64,000 bases of DNA from Owenia fusiformis (taxonomy: Eukaryota; Annelida; Polychaeta; Sabellida; Oweniidae). The stretch spans positions 12,748,822-12,812,821 of the forward strand of contig CAIIXF020000008.1 in assembly GCA_903813345.2 (NCBI GenBank). The letters are read 5' to 3'. The notes under the pieces were generated by a model that saw only the letters and a program-made list of their open reading frames with translations, searched no databases and had not been told where the DNA came from. Position 1 is the stretch's first letter. Every line of letters starts with the position of its first letter. A program made the position numbers and the translations under genes. Of this stretch, positions 39,401 to 50,400 are shown in pieces.

Positions 39401-40416
39401 TTTAACATGGGAAGTCCTCACTTCAGCAAATCCAGGGGCTTTGTATAAAAAACCTCCTACCTCATACCCACCTACCCAAGTACGTGGGACATGATACAGT
39501 CTTTGAAGGGTTCAATTTCAAAGATCTTAGTTTATTAACTCTTAATTTATGATGAATTATAGATCCATTTGTAACGGCCCTTGATAGCAAGGTGCTACTA
39601 CATCCCAGCTGGGTACGATTCCCATTCGGGGCATCGACTTTAGCACACTTTCTTTCAATTGCTTTATCTGGCTTGTTGGACCTAAGCTCGCGGTCGTTAG
39701 TTATTTATTCCCTGGGGCGCCCTCGGGTCATTACACATTAAAATGCATCCATATGCCTGTATTTATGGATCTGTCATCTGTCTAGTCATAAAATAAAGCC
39801 GGAATTGTAGAAATGTTAATAATTTTAGCTATTTTGAGATTTAAAATTGAACCCTTCAATGACTGTATCATGTTCCACGTAGGTGGGTAGGTGGATATGA
39901 GGTAGGAGGTTTTTTATACAAAGCCAAATCCAGGTGTCATTTATTTATGGCGAGCACTGTATATTTCAGATACATTCATTTTAAGTGCAATAAACGTATG
40001 GCCTGGCAATAAAGAGAGTTTCAAAGAATGTTGTTGGCTTTTGTTGCATATGGATCAATAGTGATGGACACCAGGATACTCTTAGAGATTTTTGCGAATA
40101 AATCTATCCAGTTTACAGCCGTCAAAATATGAAAACTAGGAAATAAAAACATATCGGTTATTTTAGTTAGTTTCTGTTTTTGACTAAAGTCTATGAGGTT
40201 GCCAATATTTAACTGCAATTACAATACTCAATTCCAACAATACTGAGTTGATCGACTGATTTGTCACAAAAAATTACAAGTGAATCAAATCTTTTACTTT
40301 TCAGCCCTTCATCTATATACTCACCCTGTAAATACTTTAGAGATGCATTCTATACAGTCTCTGGTTCCATACCAATGAATCAGATCGACTATTTCGCGAT
40401 AATAGTCCAGCTTCAT
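30449..40416 (-). CDS. CDIN1: CDIN1 (C15orf41) homologue, predicted PD-(D/E)XK nuclease, complete, 11 coding exons
   Basis: Coding exons on the minus strand: 40416-40325, 38320-38275, 37914-37850, 37720-37660, 37281-37203, 36426-36347, 35797-35748, 35157-35090, 34658-34593, 34332-34227 and 30572-30449 (TGA). All borders are AG/GT and phases sum to 278 codons, against about 281 in human. Recognised blocks are [61 protein letters not shown] and DELDCNR. Human CDIN1 binds codanin-1 and is mutated in congenital dyserythropoietic anaemia type I; it is predicted to be a PD-(D/E)XK-type nuclease. The signature residues D195, E213 and K215 are retained. The exon holding the ATG is preceded by TTTTAG, so a separate 5' untranslated exon is likely. 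The last intron is 3.7 kb. The gene is divergent from the S9-like hydrolase and convergent with the C22orf15-like gene. Confidence 0.95.
30768..30916. mobile_element. MITE with TACAGTAAAACCTGT ends
   Basis: The left end TACAGTAAAACCTGT and right end ACAGGTTTTACAGTA form an imperfect inverted repeat. The interior repeats GTGTTCACT. A relative with the same left end lies at 47038-47253. Non-coding; located in the last CDIN1 intron. Confidence 0.7.
31338..31478. repeat. Hairpin-forming inverted repeat
   Basis: The left arm (31338-31398) and right arm (31425-31478) are imperfect reverse complements: GGATTTAAG...CAGTGCATTGTG...CCATTCCAC...TGTTGTTTCC faces GGAAACAACA...GTGGAATG...CACAATGCATTG...CTTAAATTC. 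The loop is about 26 bases. It is intronic in CDIN1 and on a length scale that could form a long hairpin RNA, though a foldback MITE is equally likely. Confidence 0.75.
36516..36720. mobile_element. CAGTGATCT-ended MITE, copy 2 (hAT-like)
   Basis: It starts CAGTGATCTCTCCTCAGCA and ends CTGGGGAGAACACTG. The interior has four TGCACCCAC(T/C)T words. Same family and orientation as 38918-39104; inverted relative to 1415-1600. Located in a CDIN1 intron. Confidence 0.75.
38590..39150. repeat. Dispersed repeat A, copy 1, split by a MITE
   Basis: Matches 63160-63985 in the same order: CACTACACGC, CCATTTTCAAGACGTCTTAC, a TTTGCTAAAGAATG-like word, AAATATGTCCT, ATATATTAGGA and GAACGC(C/T)AGGCGA. Copy 1 is interrupted near its right end by the CAGTGATCT MITE (38918-39104). 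The gene-free family was not identified. Confidence 0.7.
38918..39104. mobile_element. CAGTGATCT-ended MITE, copy 3, inserted into dispersed repeat A
   Basis: Starts CAGTGATCTACCC and ends near GGGAGAACAC. It is flanked by exact TAGGAAT repeats (38911-38917 and 39105-39111), which may be 8 bp with one change. The other repeat-A copy reads straight through this point (near 63950), so that copy represents the empty site. Confidence 0.8.
39229..39960. mobile_element. Foldback element carrying a SINE-like core
   Basis: Two long inverted arms: GTGCTCACCATAAATAAAT at the left edge mirrors ATTTATTTATGGCGAGCAC at the right edge. 39432-39540 mirrors 39838-39945 (for example GTATAAAAAACCTCCTACCT). The left arm is interrupted by about 170 bp (39263-39432). 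The interior 39571-39745 contains GGTACGATTCC, a good B-box match, and TAGCAAGGTG, an A-box-like word, suggesting a tRNA-derived SINE in the middle. Confidence 0.65.
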
Positions 40417-41478
40417 ATCTAAAACAAAGATAAAAGGACTGCAAAAGCAAACTAAAATTTTGAAATATTTGAAACTTCCGCTTTAATTTCAAACGAGGTT
40501 CAGCTTTTAGAAATAATTGCCAATTTATGTTGACTTGCGTAAATCTATCCTTTATTTCATGAATTCTAAGCAAAAAATAAGTATAAAAAATGATTACATA
40601 CTCTAAATGATGCATTTAGGCTTTCGTAATACTTGTAAATGGAAGATGTATTGAATTTTAAATTAGGTCAAATAAAAGCGGAACCGGAAGTAAATAAAAT
40701 AGTGAAAGTGCTTCGTCCAACTTTTAGAACTTTTTGTCCAATTACTTCCATATAAGATGAGACTGCACCTACTTTACACATTCAGCATATTTTACAATAT
40801 ACATCTAACGTATAGCAACATCAAAAAAGATGTGAATGTAAGTGAGAGGACAGTTATTTTGCACTAAATAGAAATTACAAGAATTGTTGAGAAATATATA
40901 CAAATATTCTCATGGCCTTTAGGCCTATATAGGCCTAATAAGCCAAGCCTAAGGGAAAAGTATTACTGTAATATTGAGCTTAGTATAGAAATGACAGGTA
41001 GTCAAAAGAAATTGTAACATTTACAAAAACTTGCCGTCCGCACAAGTTCTCCTTTAGACTGTATCCTTCGTCTGAATAAATATTCAGACTGTAAGTCACC
41101 TATTGTAAAATGTGGTGTTGTATAAATGATACAAATAAGTTTGTTTAATGATAAAATGATTACCTTATAAAGAACTTACATTATTATTTTTTCGTATATT
41201 GTCCTCTTACTGAAGATATTCATAAAATGTACAGACGCTTCTTGTAGCGAAGCCATTGGTTAGGTCAAGCCATTTTGGCAATGCCAATTCTCACGATAAA
41301 CGAGATTTAGCCAGTGACGTCAGTCTATTTGTAAACAATAACACGTGGAGCGGACGGAGCAACATTACGGAAGCGTATTGATAAATTCCATTTGTGCGGG
41401 AATTTATTAGATCTAGTCATTTATTATCATTATCCCGATTAATTTTCTTCATTTATAGTAAATAGAGCGGAAATATTC
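40417..41478. promoter_or_regulatory. Divergent promoter region between CDIN1 and the S9-like hydrolase gene
   Basis: About 1.06 kb separate the two ATGs. Near the hydrolase start lie a perfect CRE palindrome TGACGTCA (41315-41322) and an E-box CACGTG (41342-41347), within a locally less AT-rich patch (41310-41400). No TATA box is convincing. Shared regulation is inference. Confidence 0.45.
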
Positions 41479-44400
41479 ATGAAGAAGGTCGAGGTAATCA
41501 AGTGGTCATGTGTTGTCAAAGTTCAAAAATTTGCATATCTCGTTTGGATCTTGTGAACTCAAACGTCCTTGACATTGATTTCGCGATATACTTATGAACA
41601 CATCCTGAAGATTTGGTGAGTCTGAACATTTCATTATTTTATATCAACTTGTACCCGCCTTATACAAATATTTTTGCTTCTAGTTTAAGATGAACATCTC
41701 TTCAACATATTCACCAATTTTCAAGGTGAACATTCTTGTAATAAACGAGAAATTTATGTGCAAAAAATATCACCGCGATTTCCACAGGAAATATATCAAT
41801 CATAACAGACCGAATATGATATTCGGTCTGTTGGATACATACTAAGTTCTCCTTACTGGTATTGAACTGTATTCTGAAATCCAAAGAGTGTTGTTCAAAC
41901 TTACATTACACTTATATAGTTGATTATTTCAAATCTTTATCTAACACTCCAATTACACTTACTGTATATATAACAACAACCGTATAGATATCTGCAATTG
42001 CTTCACAAGTTGAAATTTCAAGTTTATGATCAGTATCTTCTCAGCTTATTATTATTATTTTTTTATTATTATTATTATTCAAGATGACAACCCCATAGTG
42101 TTACCTATCATCTCTCACATCATGAGATCACCAAGTCTTTTAGAAACATGAGCTTTATTGTACATGTAGATGCCACCTGTGTCTGCAGACAGTTTGAAAT
42201 CTGAGTATTTGCTGACACATTGGAAAAACAGTTATACAGTACATGTACATTGTATGTCTATATATCCTAAATTATTTGTATTTCAGAAAGCCTCTTTAGA
42301 CTTGTTAGAAAAAGAAGCAGCAAAATTAAAGAAAGATGGCATTAAATGTTCACTAAAGACCATATCAAGAACTGCTGTAGAAAGATTATACTTTGCAGAC
42401 AAGGTAGACCACATAACAGTTGTTTTATCAGATTCTCATTAGTGTGCCTATTTATGCACTGTACATACATTCACAAAGTCACCATTTTGGTGCAATTGCT
42501 TGAACGAGGACAGGTTCTAGAAGTCTTATAGTCTCCCTAAATGGTCTTACAAGGCAAAGGGCATATACATGTGGATTTGCCTCCCTTTGCCCATTCTGAT
42601 ACTCATAGCATCTTTCTGTCTCACCTGAAACAGGGCTGAGAAGAAATGAGATGTCACGGTTTATCATGATGCCCTTTGCCTTGTATCCTGATAGTATATA
42701 CAATTTAAGTGGTGACACAATTTAAGTGGTATAGTCTATAACTTTTTTTCTGGATGTTGTTAGGTGGTTGGTGTTTGGCATTCATTGGTTGGTGTTTGGC
42801 AGTTGGTGTCTGTAACAAATTGCAGGTGGTTACATTTTGCATGTTAATGCCTTGTATAAATGTACAGAATTACTTTAGTAATTGTGTTTTCAGATATCAG
42901 AGTCATTGAGGTGTCTTATAAAGAAATTGGAGGAAGAAAGGACAGTTGGATGGGCATGGTCATTTCTAGGCCATCTTCTCCAAAATGCAAAATCAAAGTA
43001 TAGTTCTAAAAGCTCAGCCACGACTGCTTTCAAACAGGCAACAAAGTTCAATGGAAAACTTGAAAATTTCGTCAAAGAATGGTCCTTTTTGGGACCATTT
43101 GTGATTGGTAAATTGGAAATAGATGGGGACCCCATAGCAAGTTTAGGTGGGATACAAGAAGTTGCTAAATCAAGGCAACAGAAAAATGTAAAATTTTATT
43201 CTGAGCTAGTCGAGAAGGGTGTGGTCAACTGGAGTGTATATAAACAGAAGAGTCCTGAGGAAAGCATACAAATCCAGCCTCAAATTAACTGGAATGATTT
43301 GGTCAACTCTCTTGGATCTATAGCTATAACAGAGTGGCAAGGATGGCTTGTTGGAAATTTTTTCATCAATGAGAATAATCAGAATATTCTTATTCAATGC
43401 CTTGGAGTTGCCATTGTTTGGGTAGACAATACACCAATCGCTGGTGACTTATACCAGAGAAAACAATTCCAGTTTGCGATAAAACTTGATCGAGGACTTC
43501 ATAATCTTTATGTGCCATTACGCGCAAAAGCTGTACAAACATTGCAATGCTCAATTAAATCATCACCTTCTAGCTTTGAAATATTGACTCCAAATTTTCT
43601 ACCAGATTTAGTAGATGGATATATATTTAGTGATTATATATCATTAACGATCATAAATCAACAATCAAATAAATGGCTCAAGAATATAAAAGTTTCACTT
43701 GAAGATCAATCTCAAGGGGAACCATTGAAGATTCAACAGTTGAATGATAAAAGATTTCATATTGCGCCAGGACAAACCAGACCTGTGACCTTCAGGATTG
43801 TTTCTGTCTCAACTGATCATGTGATTCCCACATGCAGTGACCTTGAACTAAAGGTGAAGGTCACTACTTCAGATGGACAAAATATATTCCCATTGAAATT
43901 ACGCTGTCGTAAAAGCAGCGAATCATTTCTTTTTACATTCCAAGACCATGATGGGTCAGTTCAACATGGAGCAGCTATCAAACCTATTAAAGGATGTCCT
44001 GGGAGAGAGGATGATACATGCCCCACCCTCCTCACCCTGCATGGAACGACAGTACCCCCACAGAACCAGGCAGATAGTTATAAACGTATGGAAGATGGCA
44101 ATTATGTTTTTGGAGTGGATAATGCATGGACACTTGCTCCAACTAGGTACAGTTAAAGGCATTATATATACATACATGATGTACATGTGGGCTGGCTCAT
44201 TTATTCAAAGTAAAAATATATAAGTTTATTCTCAAGCATATTGATATCTCAGACATTACACATGGGCATAATATGAAGCTGGGTTAGTAAATGTACCAAA
44301 TGATAAGATCAGTCCACATACATGTACATATAAAAAATGATCAAAATCTGAACCATACATGTACATGTCCGGGTACATGTACATACAATGTAACTTGATA

Positions 44401-47400
44401 TTGAATTGAAGAAATCTGACCAGATGATTTGATGCATCTTCCTTACAGCATCTGCCCAGAATCTGTGAGAAAGACCATATTCTGGATTTTGGAGCCCTGC
44501 GACAGATATGATGATAAATGTTGTGATTGTATTGTAGACATGGGGCCCACAACTGGGAAGGTCCGGGGGCATTAACTGCTATAAGTGCCCTGGAGACACT
44601 TGCTAAGCTGACTCAGGAAAAAGAGTGGATTAAATACAAATCTTCAGCCCAACAAGTGATCTTTGCAGGTCTGTATGTATTCACCTTGTATAAAGCTCTC
44701 ACTAGACGATTTTAGACAAAAAGGAGCATGTCATTGATGATTTCTCATTGTTCTTGGGTGACATTTGGTGCACTTTTCTCTAGTTTTGCTTTGGATTGAT
44801 AAGCTGTAACTGTTTTTTGCAATTGCTTTAACATGCTTATTCTTTGAATAAAAAATAAAAATAAAAAAAATAAAAAAAATTGTTTTTGTAAATTATAGTG
44901 GATTTTGTTCATTGCAGTGGACGTAAAGGGTTTAAATGATATGACTTACTATTTTCACATTTTGCCACATATTTGTTACAGGTCACTCGATGGGAGGTCA
45001 TGGAGCGTGGCACCTTGCAACTCACTTCCCAGACAGAGCCCTTGGCTTAGTGACATTGGCAGGGTGGATAAAGAAGGAAGAGTATGGGGATAGCAATTTG
45101 TTCTTCAGGTACACTCAGATAATTTACTTGTACATGTACATGTAGTGGTACTTTAGCCTTTTTGTGATCACCACATTTCATGACATTGATGTATGCTTTT
45201 AGACACGTCATCATCTACAAGTTGATGTTTTATTTTGCATATTTTACAACAGCATTGAAAGTGGAATTTTTTCTCTTTGCATGTTTTACAGTCATCTGGC
45301 CCTAAAAACACAACCTGAGATTTTGTTTGTAGATATGTCACCAGAATTGAAACTAAATATCTTATAAGCAAACATTTACATGACATGACACCATTTTCAC
45401 ATGACACCATTTCTTGATTTGACTTTTGTATTTTGTAGACATGACATCAGCACCAGTCACGTTGACCCCTCAGTGAAAGCTGTCCTTGAGGCGTGTATAG
45501 CTGAGAATGATGTGGACAGACATGTCACAAATCTGAAGGTTAATACTTTAAAAGTCTTTAAGATAATATAAAATGGATGGTCATATTTAACAGATTGTTT
45601 TACATGTTACTGTAAATGTAATTTACTTCATAAAGCATTTCCGAGTTGAAGTTAGTTCATAAACTGGATACGTAATCTTTTATCAGGAAAAGATGGCAGT
45701 CATGCATCGTACACACAATATACAGTGGAACACGTTGCGAATGAAATAGTTTTTCAAAGTCCAATGACCCATTGCCCTAATGGTAATTGAACTTCTGTAA
45801 GTGGGATACTTTCAAATCAAAACACCCTTACGTGGAACAATTGCTCATACAGGTTTTTATTTGTAATCCAATACCAGTGGTAATTATAATGAATGATTAA
45901 CACTCAAAAATATAGTAACATAATAAATAGCATCAAATTGCAAATAAAGAATTGATTATTATTAATTGGCAAACTGGCGAATTAAGTGTTCTGGTATTTG
46001 GCTTTCTCCAAATTGTTATTCCTGAATCAATAATTTCAATGGACTATATTACCCTTTGCATTCGTTTGACTTCACTTCTTGAAAGAAAGCTTCGTCTTCA
46101 CTCTTTCAAACTAAAATAAACCTGTGAACTCACCGCGCCAATCAGTGTTCGTCGGCCAAATTTGAGCGACGTTCTATATATGGTTTATCCTTCTGACGTC
46201 ATCGTTGAGCCCGGAATTGACCAATGACATGCGCATATTTAATTAGAACGCATTTGGCGTGTGTTTCTTCAAGCTCGCTGAATGATAGAAGAAAGGTCAG
46301 CACGTAGGTCAAAAGTGATTTATTACCCAAACGATCAATGGTACCCGTCGTGGGGGCGGGGCTATTAAACTGTAATACGGTCTCTACTAGGCAGAGTGTA
46401 GTCTAACTAGACTCTGCACGCAGGGTAGGACTATATTAGACTCACATTGGAAAAAGCATATAGTGTTTTAGCATAAGTCATACAATTAGAGCTCTTCATG
46501 TTGATGCTTGTTCAGTTTAGATACTGTAGTTTCAAAATGATCTGGTGATCATTTACATATATGAAATGAAAGGATAATTTCCAAATTCCTCCAAAAGCAA
46601 AAAAATAGTTTGACAATAGAAATTTAGGATAATCAGGCTGAACAACTAAACAATTTATAAGGGGCTAGTCATACTTATTTATATAAACTTCCTGCAGGAT
46701 GGGCTTGAAAATCTTGCAATGTTTGTTAAAGTAGGGGCATAAAATAGAATAGAATTTTCATATATTAACATTTATGTCACATTTATATTTTGAATAGGAT
46801 GTCCCTGTCCTAGCCAGGATAGGTGGAGCTGATCGCACTGTCCATCCATACTTTGTGCGCCGTATGTATCGTCTGCTGATGGAGACAAACATCAGTGCCA
46901 CCTATAATGAATTGGCGGGTAAAGAACATTGGTGGTGGGACACAAAGTAAGCATCACTTTCTCGCAAAATTTTTATCATTTCTAAAAAACTGTTCTTCCT
47001 ACAGTAGAGCCCTTTGATTACATCAGTATACATGTAGTACAGTAAAACCTGTATATCCAAACTCCTCTTTAATCTGAGCATCTTTTAATGTGAATACTTT
47101 TCCTTGGTCCCAATTTTTTTCCTTGTTCTCATTGACTCACATTTAAGAAACCTTTTAAAAAATGTGAACACCTTTTAAAAAATGTGAACACCTGCTAATC
47201 TAAACACTTTTGGCCAGTTCCAGTGGCAATCGCATATGGCATGTTTTACTATACACTAATATATATCAGTCACATCGGATAAAAAATTAATTACATGTAC
47301 GCGTAAGTCAGTGTGTATGTTTGGACTTAATGATAGCAAATTAAAATATTTGAATTGATTACAGTACAGGTAGCATTAGATATTCATGGGTTGACTTAAA

Positions 47401-50400
47401 GAAATATAATTTTATAACAATTAATGTATGGTTGTTGAGATGCAATCGAGACACAAAAAAAGTAATAAAAATTCACATTGTGGTTGTTTGGTGTTATTAT
47501 TTTGTTCTGTTTATTATACATTCACCATTGTAAGCATATTTCAAACAAAGATTTTTATTTTGTATGTTGCTATTTACTACTGTATAGTTTTGATTGTCAT
47601 GTTTAGATTTGCTTTATTGTTCTTTGAATTGTTCAAATTAATTATCCCACCGAACGAAGTTCGAGAGGGATATAGGAAAGCCGTCCGTCCGTCCGTCTGT
47701 CCGTCCGTCCGTTCGTCCGTCCGTCCGTCTGTTTGTCCGGGCGATAACTCAAATACCGTTTCACGGGTTTGATTCAAATTTTATAGGCTTATGCCTTATG
47801 GGTGTAGGACCTCTGCTTGAGAATTTTCAATATGGCCACTGAATTCAAAATGGCCGCCATTTTTCGTAAAAATGTAATCTTTAATAACTCAAATACTAGT
47901 TTGCGGATTTGGTTCAAATTTTATATGCTGATGCCTAGGGACAAAGGAGTTTCGCACAAAAAGAGATTTTCAAGATGGCCGCTTAATTTCAAAATGGCGG
48001 CCATTTTTCGTAAACATATGTAATCTTTGATAACTCAAATACCAGTGAATGGATTTGGTTCAAATTTTATACGATGATGCTTAGGGAGACAGTAGCTATG
48101 TTCAACAAAACATTTTCAAGATGGCCGCTTAATTTCAAAATGGCGGCAATTTTTCGTAAAAAACGTGATCTTTGATAACTCAAATACCAGTGAACAGATT
48201 TGGTTGAAATTTTATATGATTATGCCTAGGGACACAGTAGCTCTGTTCAAGAAATAATTTTCAAGATGGCGGCTGAATTTCAAGATGGCGGCCCATATTC
48301 GTAAAAAACGTAATCTTTGATAACTCATATACCAGTGAACGGATTTGGTTCAAATTTTACATGCTGATGCCTAGGGACAAAGGAGTTTCGCACAAAAAGA
48401 GCTTTCAAGATGGCCGCTTAATTTCAAAATGGCGGCCATTTTTCGTAAAAATATGTAATCTTTGATAACTCAAATACCAGCGAACGGATTTTGTTCAAAT
48501 TTTATATGATGATGCTTAGGGACACAGTAGCCATATTGGACAAAACATTTTCAAGATGACCGCTTAATTTCAAAATAGCAGCAATTTTTCATAAAAAACG
48601 TTATCTTAACTCAAATGCCAGTGAACAGATTTGGTTGAAATTTTATATGATTATGCCTAGGGACACAGTAGCTCTGTTCAAGAAATAATTTTCAAGATGG
48701 CAGCCCATATTCTTAAAAAACGTAATCTTTGATAACTCATATACCAGTGAATGGATTTGGTTCAAATTTTATATGATGATGCCTAGTTCACAATGGTATA
48801 AACTAACTTTGTGCCAAATTTCATGCTTCTATCACAAAGTACACAAACATTTCAACATTTACACTAGCTATAATAAGCATAATATGTTTTGTTCGGTGGG
48901 ATTTGCTACTCCGTGGAGTTGGTGTTTTTCTAGTTGAAATGAAGATGAAAATATGATAAACATCATTTAGCAATCCACTTCAAGTGAAGATTACTTCAAT
49001 TTTGGAATGACAATTTGTATTTAGATATCAAACAATATAGACATGTGACTATACATTACATGCTCAATGGGCAGAATAGTTGATATAGATCAAAGTATTA
49101 TAAAATAATTTGTCAGAATTGTAAGAGCATACATGTGTCGCCTTTCTTTTGATACCCCACGTATTTATATAGAAATGCTTTAATTTCAAAACTGGGCACC
49201 TAAACTATTTAATTTTTCGATAACCCTATGAGGAATTTTTAAATCAAGAATAAGCACTCATTTTTTTATATATAAATTAATCAGTTTACACATGGAAAAC
49301 TTATTTTTAATTCATGTTTATAGGGAACCTAATGATGGTGGGGCAGTGAACGACCCACAACTGAGAAAGTTTATGACATCACATGCCCAACAACCAATCA
49401 AACAGTGCCAGGATAAAGACGCAAACTGTGATGATAGTAAGTCTTTTTAACAGTTTTCCCACTTAATTCAATCAAAAACTGAAGTGTATTTTATTCTTCT
49501 TTGTTGCCATACGCGCTAGTTTTCCAAAGTATACATAGATCAATTTTGCCACTTATCCAAGCACTCGGTTTTCATATTTCAATTCTAGTGATATTATTGA
49601 TTTATTCTAGTAGTTTTCATATCAATGTTTAAATTGTACAAATGTTTCTCTCTTTTGATGTAAACTGTGCATCCCTTTAAAGTGATGTCATATCCTTTAG
49701 CCTGGATATTGTAACAATATTAATTATATTACATAAATGAGGTAAATTGAACATCAGTAATTTATTTTTAAGTTATGCATCCACAGGATTTCATTCTATG
49801 TTTTCATTTAACAAATACATCGAAAGGTATGAAGTTTTTATTGAAAATCAAACTGGTAAGCTAGGATTCATCTCATGTGACTTGTGTTTGACAATATCAT
49901 AAGAGGGAAGTACCAGAGTTAAGATTCTAATAATCCTTGATACTTAATACCTGTATATGAAATTTGTCAGAAGTCAAATCCAGTATCAGATCAAAGAACA
50001 TTTTAAGTTTCTTAAGCATAAACATGTCCTATAGTTATTGAATAAATTGGTAGAATTTTTCCAAAACTTTCATATCCTCTTGCAATGAAACACTCAAGTT
50101 GGTAATCTGGAACACACTTGGCAAACAATGGAGGCATACTTCAGAAAGATAAAAGATAATCAGTCTGCACACTTTTACCTGAGGCTGAAATCTGATATTC
50201 CGTTACCTAGAATATTTCGATTTACACTTGATTAAGCAAATTTTTCTAAGCTGACAGTGAAAAGCACTTAATGCAACACTTTCATTAAATGTATTCTCAA
50301 CAAGCAACACTTACATGTACAGTGTATATCTAGTATGAGTATAAACAGTATATTGTCTGTCTTCAAAAACTGCTGCAAACTTCCAAAGTGTTAACCATGC

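Noticed and set aside
39571-39745. tRNA gene from B-box match
   Set aside because: No cloverleaf with a proper acceptor stem could be drawn; it fits a SINE better.
47428-47772. 114-codon ORF with Arg-Pro-Ser-Val repeats
   Set aside because: The repeats are the translation of the (CCGT)n array at the left end of a mobile element.
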